From contig NZ_JAFQSO010000003.1 of NCBI RefSeq assembly GCF_017409525.1, forward strand, positions 1 to 64,000: a stretch of DNA of 64,000 nt, read 5' to 3'. Below, one piece after another: positions 1-8,922 of this stretch (positions within the stretch are counted from its first letter, which is position 1; the number at the start of each line of letters is the position of its first letter). A program made the position numbers and the translations under genes. Origin of the DNA: Methanobrevibacter sp. (lineage in GTDB: Archaea; Methanobacteriota; Methanobacteria; Methanobacteriales; Methanobacteriaceae). The notes beneath the pieces are model-generated. The model was not told where the DNA came from, did not search any database, and was given only the letters and a program-made list of their open reading frames with translations.

Positions 1-377
1 CATTGGCATTCTCCTTCGGAGGAAACGACCAATACAACAGCACATTTGCTGTAGTATGTATTGACCTTGATAAGAAACCAATCACAATCAAGGCTTCTGC
101 AAAAACCTACAAGGCTTCTGCAAAAACCAAAAAATACACAGCAACACTAAGCACAATAGCTGGTTCATCCGCTGACGGTAAAGTGCACCTCAGAACTGGA
201 TTGAAAGTTACCATGGATATAAACGGTAAATCCTACACTGGTTCTACCAACTCTAAAGGACAAGTATCATTCAATCTCCAATTGACTAAGAAAGGCACAT
301 ACAATGCTAAGATTAGTTACGCTGGAGACCAAACATACAACTCCGCAAGCAAAACAGTAAAAATAACAATTAACTAG
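1..377 (+). CDS. adhesin-like protein, C-terminal Ig-like domain (5' end outside window)
   Basis: The reading frame is open from the left edge, so only the last 124 or so residues are present and the true start lies upstream. The visible part is a typical Methanobrevibacter adhesin tail: a lysine/threonine-rich Ig-like fold with the KTYKASAKTKKYTATL stretch, a GKSYTGSTNSKGQ turn and the ending GTYNAKISYAGD. The same tail is found in the adhesins at 13169 and 10395, so it belongs to the same family of secreted, probably cell-wall-associated proteins. No anchoring motif or peptidoglycan-binding module follows this domain. The stop codon lies inside the stem of a terminator hairpin. Family assignment is firm; ligand and N-terminal architecture cannot be known from here. 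Confidence 0.8.
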   Translation, partial: LAFSFGGNDQYNSTFAVVCIDLDKKPITIKASAKTYKASAKTKKYTATLSTIAGSSADGKVHLRTGLKVTMDINGKSYTGSTNSKGQVSFNLQLTKKGTYNAKISYAGDQTYNSASKTVKITIN

Positions 378-413
378 TGAGACTAACCTCTCACTAACTT
401 TTTTTCTTTTTTT
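375..413 (+). terminator. hairpin plus T-tract terminator overlapping the adhesin stop codon
   Basis: A 7-bp stem TAGTGAG (375-381) pairs with CTCACTA (390-396) and is followed by a run of T residues to 413. The TAG stop codon forms the base of the stem. Confidence 0.7.
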
Positions 414-492
414 CAAAAACTATTTTTTAGAAAGCTTTTTATATCTCAACATGTAATATCATTTAGCAGTCATTGTTTTTGTGGTGTTTTTC

Positions 493-1302
493 ATGAAAAA
501 GGACAAGGCAGAAGATGATATTAAGGTTAACAGAAGAAGCACAGATAAGGTATTCTTCGAATCAAGTTTCATACAGTCAGTTTCCGATAAGATCGATTTT
601 TTTAAAGAGGAAATTTTAAGCGACATCGATTCGCATGAGTTCAAGCGACAGTTGGATGACTTTGATTTTGATGAATTCAGCGGGCAGGCCATTGAGCGGG
701 CCGATGACATTGTCGATGACATATCCAAATTCAAGTCTGAAATAATCAGCTCTGATGATTTGCCTGAAGACGTCAAAAGGCAATACAGAAACACCCAAAT
801 GTTTTTGAACAGGGATGAGGATTACATAAGAAGGGCAAGAAAAAAGATGGCCAGATTGAATTCAGGGGAGTTCATTGATGTATATAAGACCAATATACGA
901 ATAATCGAGCTTTGCGATAAGGCCCTTGCTGTTAGAAAAGAGAATTTTGATGCTTATTTCATCAAAGGCCAGGCACTGGTCAACATGGAAAGATACTCTG
1001 AAGCCATTGACGAGTTCGTTAATGCCCTTTCACTGAAGGATGATGTGGAAGTGTGGCTGGCAATTGGAAATGCAAACAGGCTCAACGGAGACTTCGGCGA
1101 TGCGATAGATGTATATGATTCCGTTTTGAAAAGGAACGAAAAATCCGTCGAGGCCGTCAAGGGAATTGCATTCACATGCTTTGACATGGGAGATTATGCC
1201 CTCTGCGATGAGATGTTTTCAAAAGCAAACTCAATTGAATATCTGGATGAGGATTCATTTAAAGTTTGGTCTGAGTGCTTGGAGCATCTAAAGGATGATT
1301 AA
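493..1302 (+). CDS. TPR-repeat protein
   Basis: A 269-residue cytoplasmic protein with no signal peptide. The N-terminal half (about residues 1-110) is highly charged and probably helical. Residues about 130-260 contain tetratricopeptide-like helices, for example FDAYFIKGQALVNMERYSEAIDEF, followed by WLAIGNANRLNGDFGDAIDVY and VKGIAFTCFDMGDYALCDEMF, each with the small-large spacing of TPRs. TPR arrays mediate protein-protein contacts, so a scaffold or adaptor role is likely but no partner is evident. The frame stays open to GTG 481, but ATG 493 is preceded by GGTG at 483-486 with a 6-base spacer and is the better start. It is transcribed alone, between the adhesin terminator and a toxin-antitoxin-like pair. 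Confidence 0.8.
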   Translation: MKKDKAEDDIKVNRRSTDKVFFESSFIQSVSDKIDFFKEEILSDIDSHEFKRQLDDFDFDEFSGQAIERADDIVDDISKFKSEIISSDDLPEDVKRQYRNTQMFLNRDEDYIRRARKKMARLNSGEFIDVYKTNIRIIELCDKALAVRKENFDAYFIKGQALVNMERYSEAIDEFVNALSLKDDVEVWLAIGNANRLNGDFGDAIDVYDSVLKRNEKSVEAVKGIAFTCFDMGDYALCDEMFSKANSIEYLDEDSFKVWSECLEHLKDD

Positions 1303-1405
1303 TATTTCTGGATTGTTAAAAAATTGTTCTATGTATGTAAAATTGAAGCCATTCATGAATAAAATTTATTAATTATGGGGAATATAATATATGATAGGTG
1401 ATAAA

Positions 1406-1561
1406 ATGGCAAAACCTATAGCTCCTACTCCTATTTTTGATGAAAAGGATGTAGATGATTTAAAAAAATATATGAAGCGGCCATTAACTCAACAAGAAAA
1501 AGAATTTAATGAGCGTGTAAAAAATGCAAAGAAAATCCCTAGATTTAATTCATCTAGGTAA
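1406..1561 (+). CDS. small protein, possible antitoxin partner of the convergent acetyltransferase
   Basis: A 51-residue ORF with an excellent ribosome-binding site, AGGTGAT at 1395-1401, four bases before ATG. The product starts MAKPIAPTPIFDEKDVDD and ends in a basic, probably helical tail (QQEKEFNERVKNAKKIPRF). Small proteins with a K-P-I-x-PTP start and an acidic following helix occur in archaea and I associate them loosely with toxin-antitoxin or accessory loci; this is recall, not a search result. The last 8 bases overlap the 3' end of the GNAT gene on the other strand, a tail-to-tail layout unlike usual operonic toxin-antitoxin pairs. The gene looks real because of the ribosome-binding site and codon use; its function is inferred only from its neighbour. 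Confidence 0.6.
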   Translation: MAKPIAPTPIFDEKDVDDLKKYMKRPLTQQEKEFNERVKNAKKIPRFNSSR

Positions 1562-2099
1562 TTTTCACTTTTTTTATATGTTTATACATGAAAATTGATG
1601 TTGTTTCATCTCTTTGTGATTTTCTTTTTAGATTTTCGCTATTATGAATTCTTTTTTGTTTGAATGAATTCTTTAAATAAAATTTTCTTGCATTACAGTA
1701 TGCATCTACTGTAATAAAACTAACGCCAACTTCTTCAGAAATTTCTTTAATTAATTCAGAAATTGAGGCTAAAATTTTATTCCCCAATCCTAAACCTTTA
1801 TATTTTTCATTTACTGCTAGTCTTCCAATTTTTATGGCGGGATAGCTTTCATATTCAGATTGAATTGATTTATCAATTTGTTTACATTTAATTTTATCTG
1901 TTAATAATGACACATATCCGATTACCTCATCTTTATAAATGGCTAGATATGTCACATTCAGATTTTTTTCTTGTTGGTTGTACGCATCTTCTTTTAAAAA
2001 TTCATCAAGGTCTTTAACACCACAACTAAACTTGCTTAAATCAGGGTATTTGTTTAATTTTTCATAGTGATAGTTTTCTATTAAGTCTTTATTTATCAT
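1554..2099 (-). CDS. GNAT-family N-acetyltransferase (TacT/AtaT-like)
   Basis: A 181-residue GNAT acetyltransferase. The N-terminus has the FSCGVKDLDEFLKEDA pattern (residues about 24-39) that is characteristic of the TacT/AtaT branch, in which several members acetylate aminoacyl-tRNA and act as toxins. The acetyl-CoA pyrophosphate loop is KYKGLGLGNK (about residues 99-108), following the IGRLAV strand, and the C-terminal FYLKNSFK motif matches the usual GNAT Y-x-(K/R)-x-G-F region. The gene overlaps the convergent small ORF at 1406 by 8 bases. Whether the enzyme is a toxin, or acetylates a ribosomal or metabolic protein, cannot be decided from sequence. Start ATG at 2099 follows a very AT-rich promoter region (2100-2250) in which no further gene is visible. 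Confidence 0.82.
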   Translation of the reverse strand: MINKDLIENYHYEKLNKYPDLSKFSCGVKDLDEFLKEDAYNQQEKNLNVTYLAIYKDEVIGYVSLLTDKIKCKQIDKSIQSEYESYPAIKIGRLAVNEKYKGLGLGNKILASISELIKEISEEVGVSFITVDAYCNARKFYLKNSFKQKRIHNSENLKRKSQRDETTSIFMYKHIKKVKIT

Positions 2100-2250
2100 A
2101 ATATTACTTATTCTTAATAATAATTATATTTATGGTTTTTAATCAATTAATATTACCATATAATCTATTTTTTATAATTTTATCTCAATTTATAATTTTT
2201 TATAAAATATTGTAAGTATTAATAAAATAAATTTAATAGGATATTTTTGT

Positions 2251-4056
2251 TTAGATAATATTTCTCTTGTTCTGTGAGTTCAGGGTGTTGTAGTAATATC
2301 CCTTTTGGGACAATAGCTCATCATGTGTTCCCTGCTCTATGATTTCTCCGTTCTCGATTACAATGATCTTGTCCGCATTCTTGATGGTTGACAGCCTGTG
2401 GGCTATTATGAAGCTTGTTTTTCCTTCCATCAGTTTGTCCATCGCTTTTTGAATTAGCTTTTCTGTTCTTGTATCTACGGATGATGTTGCCTCATCGAGA
2501 ATCAGTATTTCCTTTTTTGAGAGGATGGTTCTTGCGATTGTGAGGAGTTGCTTTTGTCCGTGGGAGATGTTGTCGGTATCCTCGTTGAGCTCGGTATCGT
2601 ATCCTTCTGGAAGCTGCCTTATGAAATTGTCGGCATAGACCTGCCTGGCCGCTTCAATGACCTCCTCGTCTGTCGCATCCAGGTTTCCATAGCGGATGTT
2701 GTTCGCTATCGTGTCTGAAAATAGCCAGGAGTCCTGAAGGACCATTCCGACATGTGACCTGAGGGAGTGCTTGTCGAACTCGTCGATGTCGACTCCGTCA
2801 ATCCTGATTGAGCCCCTGTTGGTGTCGTAGAATCTCATGAGCAGTTTCACTATTGTGGTTTTTCCCGCACCGGTCTCGCCTACAATCGCTATCTTTTCTC
2901 CTTTTTTAACGTCGAATGACAGGCCGTTTATTATCTTTTCGTTAGGCTCGTATCCGAAGCTCACATCCTCAAAGGCAATGGATTCTTTGACTTCTGTAAG
3001 CTGCCTGTCGGATGGGTTGTCTTCATCGTCAAGCTCCAGAAACTCGAATATTCTCTCGGTTGCAGCCATTGCGGTCTGCACAAGGTTCATCACTCTTGTT
3101 ATCTGCTGTATAGGTCTTGTGAAGTTTTCGATGTATTGGAAAAATGCCAGTATGTCCCCGACGGCTATTGTCTTTTGCAGGGCGAATATTGCGCCGAGCA
3201 CCGCTATGAGGACGTATGCGAAGTTTGAGATGAAGTTCATTGCAGGGCCTGTGAGGCTTGAGAAGAACTGGGATTTCCATTCCTGGTCATACCAGTTTTC
3301 GTTGTCGCTTTCGAACTTTTCGATTGATGAGGCTTCCTGGTTGAATGCTCGTATCATGTCATGGCCTGTGAAGGTCTCCTCAATCTGCGCGTTCAGGCTT
3401 CCCTTAAACGACAGCTGCTTTAAAAAGTAGCTCTGTGAGTGTCTTGTCACGAATATGATCATCAGGAATGTGATTGGAATCAGGATTACTATGGCCAGTG
3501 TCATCCACAGGTTGATGTAGAGCATCATTGCGACCACTCCGATGATTGTGATGACTGCCGTGAGCATCTGGAGGAATGCCTGGGTGATTCCGGTTTGAAG
3601 AGAATCCACATCGTTGGTGAGCCTTGAAAGTATGTCTCCCCTCTTGTTCTCGTCCACGTTTTCCATTGCAAGGGCGGTGATCTTGTCCATGATCTGTGAC
3701 CTTAGGCTATAGCTGATTTTGGTTGAGATTCCCACCAAAAAGTAGCTTTGCAGGTATGAGAACAGAGAGCTTATGATGTAGAGGATGACCACTATGCTCA
3801 GGAGTTGAATCAGGCTGTTCAGGTCGATTGTGCCGGTGCCGTTTGCGATGTTGCTTATTCCGTTATAGATTGTTGTTGTTGCCTGGCCGATGAAAAGCGG
3901 GCTGATTATGCTGAAAAGCGTTGATATGACTGCGCAGATTACGGTCACAATCAGCTTGAGCTTGTATCTTCCAAGCAGCTTCAATATGTTTCTGATTGCC
4001 TTTCTGTTGTCTGCCGCCTTTTCTGGAGGCTTTCTTTTTGCAGGCGGAGGGCTCAT
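2251..4056 (-). CDS. ABC exporter, ATP-binding/permease half-transporter, subunit 2
   Basis: A 601-residue fused membrane and ATPase half-transporter of the MdlB/LmrA type. A proline/lysine-rich cytoplasmic N-terminus is followed by six predicted membrane helices (about residues 30-320) and a nucleotide-binding domain (about 350-590). Visible motifs are Walker A GETGAGKTT, Q-loop region MVLQDSWLF, Walker B LILDEATSSVD with the catalytic glutamate, and H-loop IAHRLST. The signature loop reads ISHGQKQ instead of LSGGQ, so it is degenerate. Its start codon overlaps the stop of the upstream gene by 4 bases (ATGA), so both are translated from one mRNA and should form a heterodimer. The substrate, a drug, lipid or peptide, is unknown. 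Confidence 0.92.
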   Translation of the reverse strand: MSPPPAKRKPPEKAADNRKAIRNILKLLGRYKLKLIVTVICAVISTLFSIISPLFIGQATTTIYNGISNIANGTGTIDLNSLIQLLSIVVILYIISSLFSYLQSYFLVGISTKISYSLRSQIMDKITALAMENVDENKRGDILSRLTNDVDSLQTGITQAFLQMLTAVITIIGVVAMMLYINLWMTLAIVILIPITFLMIIFVTRHSQSYFLKQLSFKGSLNAQIEETFTGHDMIRAFNQEASSIEKFESDNENWYDQEWKSQFFSSLTGPAMNFISNFAYVLIAVLGAIFALQKTIAVGDILAFFQYIENFTRPIQQITRVMNLVQTAMAATERIFEFLELDDEDNPSDRQLTEVKESIAFEDVSFGYEPNEKIINGLSFDVKKGEKIAIVGETGAGKTTIVKLLMRFYDTNRGSIRIDGVDIDEFDKHSLRSHVGMVLQDSWLFSDTIANNIRYGNLDATDEEVIEAARQVYADNFIRQLPEGYDTELNEDTDNISHGQKQLLTIARTILSKKEILILDEATSSVDTRTEKLIQKAMDKLMEGKTSFIIAHRLSTIKNADKIIVIENGEIIEQGTHDELLSQKGYYYNTLNSQNKRNII

Positions 4057-5762
4057 GTGTTCGCCTCCATGCTGTCAATTTGGGATTTTACAATCTCGTG
4101 ATATATACTGCATGAGTCATTCAGCTCATTGTGTGTACCACGGTCAATTATCTCGCCGTTGTCCATCACCAAAATCTCATCTGCATCCTGAATCGTTGAA
4201 ATCCTTTGGGATACAATCAATATGGATGAACCTTCCTTGAGCTCGTGCAGGCTGTCCTTCACCTTTGCCTCGGTGTTCATGTCAAGGGCTGAAAAGCAGT
4301 CGTCAAACAGATAAAACGAGCGCTTGGCGATGATGGCCCTTGCAATCGACAGGCGCTGCTTCTGCCCGCCCGAAAAGTTGGACGCTCCCTGTGCGACCTC
4401 ATCGTCTATGGATTGGATGAAGTCGACCTGCGACCTTTCAAGGGCGGTCCCGATTTCATCATCAGTGGCATCGCTTTTCCCGATAAGCATGTTTGACCTG
4501 ATAGTTCCCTGAAAGAGAATGGCCTTTTGTGGAGTGAAGCTGATGAGGTCCCTCAATGATTTGAGCTTGAAGTCCCTTATGTCGGTGCCGTCGATTAGAA
4601 TCTCTCCTGAGGTGGGGTCCTGAAGGCGAGGAATGAGATTGAGGATAGTCGATTTTCCGCTTCCGGTTCCTCCGATGATGGCAGTGGTCTTTCCAGCCTC
4701 GAGCTTGAAGCTGATGTCTTTGAGGGTTTGCCTTTCGCTTCCCGGATACTGGTAGCACACGTTTTTAAACTCAAGTGCCGGCCTTTCGGGGGTCGCCTCC
4801 AGGTTCCCGTCGGCTATTGTGATTTCGGTGTTGAGCACTTCGGCAACACGCCTTCCTGAGACCAGAATCCTTGGAAGAATAATCAGGAACCCTCCCATCA
4901 GGATGAATGAGGTCACAATCTGTGTCGAATACTGGATGAACGCTATGATTTCTCCCGTAAGTATGGAGGAGTTCAGTGCATCGTATGCACCGAAGTAGAG
5001 GATGGCCACAATCATGAGGTTCAAGATCAGCGTCATTGAGGGCAATATGATGAAGATGTTCCTGTAGACATACAGGTTGACGTCAAGAAAGTCCCTGTTT
5101 ATGGCCTCGAACCTTTCCCTTTCGGTGTCCTGCCTTACGAATGCCTTGATTACAGGTATCCCAATCAGTATTTCCCTTGCTGTCCTGTTCATCCTGTCAA
5201 TGATTTCCTGGGTGATCTTGAAGTAGGGAAGAGTTCTCAATAGCACGAAAATCAGGAGGACGGCAACCGCTATGAAAGTCACCAGGATGATCCATGAAAG
5301 GTCGGTTCCAAGCTCGAAGGCCTTGACGATTCCTCCGATTCCTAGGATAGGCGCAAAAAGAAGTGTCGTAAAAATCACGCCGATGACGCTTTGGATCTGG
5401 TTTATGTCGTTTGTGGTGCGTGTTATGAGCGATGACCTTGAAATGTCGTTCAGCTCATGGTTCGAGAACTTGAGGACCTTCCTGTAGACGACCTTTCTCA
5501 GGTCCTTCGCAAATCCTGATGAGACCCTGCTTGAGAGGTATGATATGAAAACGGCGGCAATCACGGAGATGAGCACCATCGAAAGCATAGTGATTCCTGT
5601 GTTGACTATGAAATTAACATCAGTGTTCTGTATGCCTATATCGACAATGTCTGCAGTGTATGATGGCAGGGTTAGGTTGGCGTATGCCTGAACGATGAGA
5701 AAAATCACTATCAATGTCATCTGGGGAACTTTGTTTTTAAGCGGTCTTAACAGGTTTCTCAT
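4053..5762 (-). CDS. ABC exporter, ATP-binding/permease half-transporter, subunit 1
   Basis: A 569-residue MdlA/LmrA-type half-transporter and first gene of a two-gene operon. It has six predicted membrane helices (about residues 15-300) followed by a nucleotide-binding domain with Walker A GGTGSGKST, Q-loop FTPQKAILF, a canonical FSGGQKQR signature and switch region IVSQRIST. The Walker B segment is FYLFDDCFSALD, with Asp where the catalytic Glu should be, and the switch residue is Gln rather than His. This is the complement of its partner, which keeps DE and the His but has a degenerate signature. Such asymmetry marks heterodimeric exporters like TM287/288 and BmrCD, with one hydrolytic and one degenerate ATP site. 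Confidence 0.92.
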   Translation of the reverse strand: MRNLLRPLKNKVPQMTLIVIFLIVQAYANLTLPSYTADIVDIGIQNTDVNFIVNTGITMLSMVLISVIAAVFISYLSSRVSSGFAKDLRKVVYRKVLKFSNHELNDISRSSLITRTTNDINQIQSVIGVIFTTLLFAPILGIGGIVKAFELGTDLSWIILVTFIAVAVLLIFVLLRTLPYFKITQEIIDRMNRTAREILIGIPVIKAFVRQDTERERFEAINRDFLDVNLYVYRNIFIILPSMTLILNLMIVAILYFGAYDALNSSILTGEIIAFIQYSTQIVTSFILMGGFLIILPRILVSGRRVAEVLNTEITIADGNLEATPERPALEFKNVCYQYPGSERQTLKDISFKLEAGKTTAIIGGTGSGKSTILNLIPRLQDPTSGEILIDGTDIRDFKLKSLRDLISFTPQKAILFQGTIRSNMLIGKSDATDDEIGTALERSQVDFIQSIDDEVAQGASNFSGGQKQRLSIARAIIAKRSFYLFDDCFSALDMNTEAKVKDSLHELKEGSSILIVSQRISTIQDADEILVMDNGEIIDRGTHNELNDSCSIYHEIVKSQIDSMEANT

Positions 5763-5902
5763 GGCATGCCTCGATTGCTCTGTTATAGGTGGCTATTCTT
5801 TTAATCGTATTTAAATGTTGGGTATGGGGTCGGCAGGACTTGACTTCACTGGCATACATATGGTTGTCAAAAAATGATGTCTCATTCGATTTGTGTGTGG
5901 GA

Positions 5903-5919
5903 TTATAAATATCAGTTTA
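5903..5919 (+). repeat. dispersed 17-bp repeat, copy 1
   Basis: TTATAAATATCAGTTTA. It matches 7471-7487 exactly and 10051-10067 at 16 of 17 positions. The three copies bracket the two ATPase genes and the integrase. Confidence 0.55.
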
Positions 5920-6030
5920 CATGACTTTTTATCATATCTTTTGTCGGAAAAGATGCGAGCCATAAATAGTAATACTTATATTAAATAAAGTAATACTACA
6001 ATATGGATGATATGTATTGACTCCCATTAT

Positions 6031-6130
6031 TTTGTAGATTGAACTCTACAATTTTGTTAATTTTAACAATTTTGTCTATTGTATTCTACACTTATGTTAT
6101 TTTTATACTTTTTGTCGAGTATAATCTACA
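6031..6130 (+). repeat. three 20-bp direct repeats at exact 40-bp period upstream of an ATPase gene
   Basis: Copies at 6031-6050, 6071-6090 and 6111-6130 all begin TTTGT and end TCTACA, with partly conserved centres, and start exactly 40 bp apart. Between them lies AT-rich spacer. The first copy also contains a TGTAGA/TCTACA inverted pair. The array sits in the gene-free stretch 5763-6187 and ends 57 bases before the ATG of the ATPase, so it overlaps the expected promoter region. It may be an operator array for a repressor, perhaps the ATPase itself. Apart from this array and the 17-bp repeat nothing else is visible in the gap. Confidence 0.65.
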
Positions 6131-6187
6131 ATATTTATATGGTTTAAAGTACAATAAATTATTAAAAGTAAAGAGGTTGTGGAAAAA

Positions 6188-7396
6188 ATGATAAAAAGAA
6201 AATCCTATCTAAACCAGATAGAACGATTAATAGATAAGGAACCAATCAAAATCATTACAGGAGTTCGAAGAAGCGGAAAAACATACCTTTTAAAAAGCAT
6301 TTGTGAAGAACTCAAAAACAGAGGAATACCTGAAGAAAACATTTTCCTGATATCTTTTGAATCAGTGAAATACAATAAAATAGAAAACTTCAAACAGCTT
6401 GATGAATGCATTGCAAAGCTGACAGAAAATACTGAAGGCAGAGTTTACCTGCTTTTTGATGAAATACAAAACGTGGAAAACTGGGAAAAAAGCATCAATG
6501 CATGCAGAGTGGACCTTGACTGTGACCTATATGTCACCGGCTCAAATTCAGAACTGCTTTCAGGAGAGATGGCAACACTCATATCCGGAAGATACTACCA
6601 AATCAACATATATCCATTCTCATTTTCCGAATTCCTCCAATACAAAAGGGAAATGGAAAATAGGGATGTAATCAACCTAAACGAACTGTTTCGGGAATAC
6701 GTTGAATATGGAGGAATGCCTCCAATACAGCAGGTTGCAAGACAAGACAAATACTCCTACCTATCAGACATATACAATACCATACTCCTAAAGGACATCA
6801 TAACAAGACATAACATCAGAAACACGGACATGCTCAACAGAATACTTGACTATGTCATAATGAACATGGCAAAAAACTTCTCAGCAACAAACATATCAAA
6901 ATACATGAAGCATGAGGGAAGAAAAATAGCAAAGGACACAATTCTAGATTACCTATTATACTCAAAAAACGCATGTTTCATACATCAAGCCCAAAGAGAA
7001 GACATCAAAGGAAAAAAAGTATTATTGCACAACGAAAAATATTATCTGGTTGATCATGGATTCTTTCAGGCAAAATATGGGGAGATAGAAAACATAGGTT
7101 CAATTCTGGAAAACATCGTGTATATAGAACTGCTTCGCAGAGGATATGATGTAAGAATAGGAATCTTAAACGAAAAGGAGATAGATTTCGTCTGCACAAA
7201 AGACAAAGAAAAAATCTATATCCAGGTAACATACATGCTATCCGGTGATGAGACAATTGAAAGGGAGTTTTCCGCTCTTGCAAAAATCAATGATAACTTT
7301 GACAAGTATGTGCTGAGCATGGATCAAATGGACTTTTCAGGAGAAGGTCTGAAACATAGGAATATAATCGATTTTCTTCTATCCGATTATATTTAA
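6188..7396 (+). CDS. AAA-family ATPase with C-terminal DUF4143-like domain
   Basis: A 402-residue P-loop ATPase of the AAA_14/DUF4143 type that is abundant and largely uncharacterised in archaea. Walker A is TGVRRSGKT (about residues 23-31), Walker B is VYLLFDEIQNV and the sensor-like segment is YVTGSNSELLSGE followed by GRYYQINIYPFSFSEF, all diagnostic for the family. The C-terminal third carries a possible nuclease-like strand pattern, EIDFVCTKDKEKIYIQVTYM, which resembles a degenerate PD-(D/E)xK core. The frame extends to GTG 6179, but GAGGT at 6173-6177 fits ATG 6188 better. It is convergent with a close paralogue at 7567-8769 and preceded by a 40-bp-period repeat array. The biological role is unknown. 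Confidence 0.88.
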   Translation: MIKRKSYLNQIERLIDKEPIKIITGVRRSGKTYLLKSICEELKNRGIPEENIFLISFESVKYNKIENFKQLDECIAKLTENTEGRVYLLFDEIQNVENWEKSINACRVDLDCDLYVTGSNSELLSGEMATLISGRYYQINIYPFSFSEFLQYKREMENRDVINLNELFREYVEYGGMPPIQQVARQDKYSYLSDIYNTILLKDIITRHNIRNTDMLNRILDYVIMNMAKNFSATNISKYMKHEGRKIAKDTILDYLLYSKNACFIHQAQREDIKGKKVLLHNEKYYLVDHGFFQAKYGEIENIGSILENIVYIELLRRGYDVRIGILNEKEIDFVCTKDKEKIYIQVTYMLSGDETIEREFSALAKINDNFDKYVLSMDQMDFSGEGLKHRNIIDFLLSDYI

Positions 7397-7470
7397 AACC
7401 ATTATTTAGCTATTTAAATTCTGTTTTCAAATCGGGATTAAATCTGCATATTTATATAGAATAACTGGTT

Positions 7471-7487
7471 TTATAAATATCAGTTTA
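7471..7487 (+). repeat. dispersed 17-bp repeat, copy 2
   Basis: Identical to the copy at 5903-5919 (TTATAAATATCAGTTTA). It lies in the gap between the 3' ends of the two convergent ATPase genes. Confidence 0.55.
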
Positions 7488-7566
7488 TAAACTTATGGAG
7501 TTTTAATATTTTAAACAATGAAATAATATCTAAGATGTGTCGATTGCATTTTTTGTTGAAAAATTT

Positions 7567-8769
7567 TCATATCGGGTCTGTTTCATCTGTTAGGAAATCT
7601 AATAGATTAATGTGTTTTACTCCATCTCGAGACCTATCAAACTGATCCATTGTTATTATGTATCTTGGATAATGGTCTTTGATTTTGGAAAAGGGTCTTA
7701 ATTCTCTTTCAATTGTTTCATCACTTTCAAGTAAATAGCTTACCTGCACATATATAGTCTGTTTGTGTTTTCTGCAGACGAAATCTACTTCATAATCTTT
7801 TGTTTTTCCGATTGTTATTTTCCAGCCTCTTCTTAAAAACTCGAAATAAACAATGTTTTCCATAACTCTTCCTATATTGTCAATGTTTCCTTTTGCTTTT
7901 GCTTCACAAAAGCCATGGTCGGTTACATAGTATTTTTCATTGAATTTCAAGATGCCTTTGCCTTCCAAATCTTCCCTTTTTACTTTTTTTATAAAGCATG
8001 CATTTTCCAAGTATTTGAGATAGTTTGATATTGTTTTGTTTGAAATTTTAATATTCATTTCTTTTTTATAGTATTCCATAATGCTTGAAGCGGAGAATAT
8101 ATTGCCTATATTGTCAAAAATGAAAGTTGTCAGTCTTTCGAGAATGCCGATGTCCCTTATTTGATATCTTTTAACGATGTCCTTGTAAAAAATTGAGTTG
8201 AACAAATCATCCAAGTATTCTATTTTTTGTGTTTCGTCAAGCATGAATGTTTGGGGCATTCCTCCATATTGGAGATATTCGTTAAACATCTCTAAGCTGC
8301 TTGATTTTTGATGGAAGTTAAGGAATTCCTGATATGAAAATGGATACATTTTTATTTCGAAATATCTTCCGGTTAAATGGGTTGCCAATTCTCCAGACAG
8401 TAAATTTGAGTTGGATCCTGTGATGTAAATGTCACAGTCATAATCTATTTTATATCCTGCAATGGAGCGTTCCCATTTTTTAACGTTTTGGATTTCATCA
8501 AAAAATAGATATACTTTTCCTTTTTTATTTTTGATTGATTTTTCAACAATTTTGTCTAATTCATTATTATTTTTGATGTTTTTATATTTTTTACTATCAA
8601 AATTAATGATTATGATGTTATGCTCTTTTACTCCTCTTTTAAGGAGTTCTTCTTTAATTAGCCCCAACATATAGGACTTTCCACATCTTCTAATGCCTGT
8701 AATCACTTTGATTAATTCATTATCAATTAATGGGATAATTTGTTTCATGTATAAATCTCTTTGAACCAT
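7567..8769 (-). CDS. AAA-family ATPase with C-terminal DUF4143-like domain, paralogue
   Basis: A 400-residue paralogue of the ATPase at 6188, with the same order of motifs: Walker A TGIRRCGKS, Walker B VYLFFDEIQNV, then YITGSNSNLLSGE and GRYFEIKMYPFSYQEF. The C-terminal segment YEVDFVCRKHKQTIYVQVSYL parallels the possible nuclease-like region of the other copy. The two genes converge, separated by 170 bases that contain only the 17-bp repeat. Codon use here is more T-rich than in the first paralogue, so the pair probably arose by separate acquisition rather than a recent local duplication. ATG at 8769 faces the integrase gene across an AT-rich divergent promoter region. The role is unknown; mobile-element or stress-related functions are possible. 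Confidence 0.88.
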   Translation of the reverse strand: MVQRDLYMKQIIPLIDNELIKVITGIRRCGKSYMLGLIKEELLKRGVKEHNIIIINFDSKKYKNIKNNNELDKIVEKSIKNKKGKVYLFFDEIQNVKKWERSIAGYKIDYDCDIYITGSNSNLLSGELATHLTGRYFEIKMYPFSYQEFLNFHQKSSSLEMFNEYLQYGGMPQTFMLDETQKIEYLDDLFNSIFYKDIVKRYQIRDIGILERLTTFIFDNIGNIFSASSIMEYYKKEMNIKISNKTISNYLKYLENACFIKKVKREDLEGKGILKFNEKYYVTDHGFCEAKAKGNIDNIGRVMENIVYFEFLRRGWKITIGKTKDYEVDFVCRKHKQTIYVQVSYLLESDETIERELRPFSKIKDHYPRYIITMDQFDRSRDGVKHINLLDFLTDETDPI

Positions 8770-8922
8770 AATTATATTATATTTTTTCAGGTATATAATA
8801 CTAACTTTTTAAATTTTTTAATATTTTAGTTGTATATTACTAACTTTTTTCATCATGTCTTGAAGTTAGGTTTATGGGAATAATTTTGCAGTTATAAAAA
8901 GATATTCGTATATGGGATTTTA

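Noticed and set aside
2837-3430. Long plus-strand frames opposite the ABC exporter genes
   Set aside because: They are reverse-strand shadows of genuine coding sequence, without ribosome-binding sites or protein-like composition.
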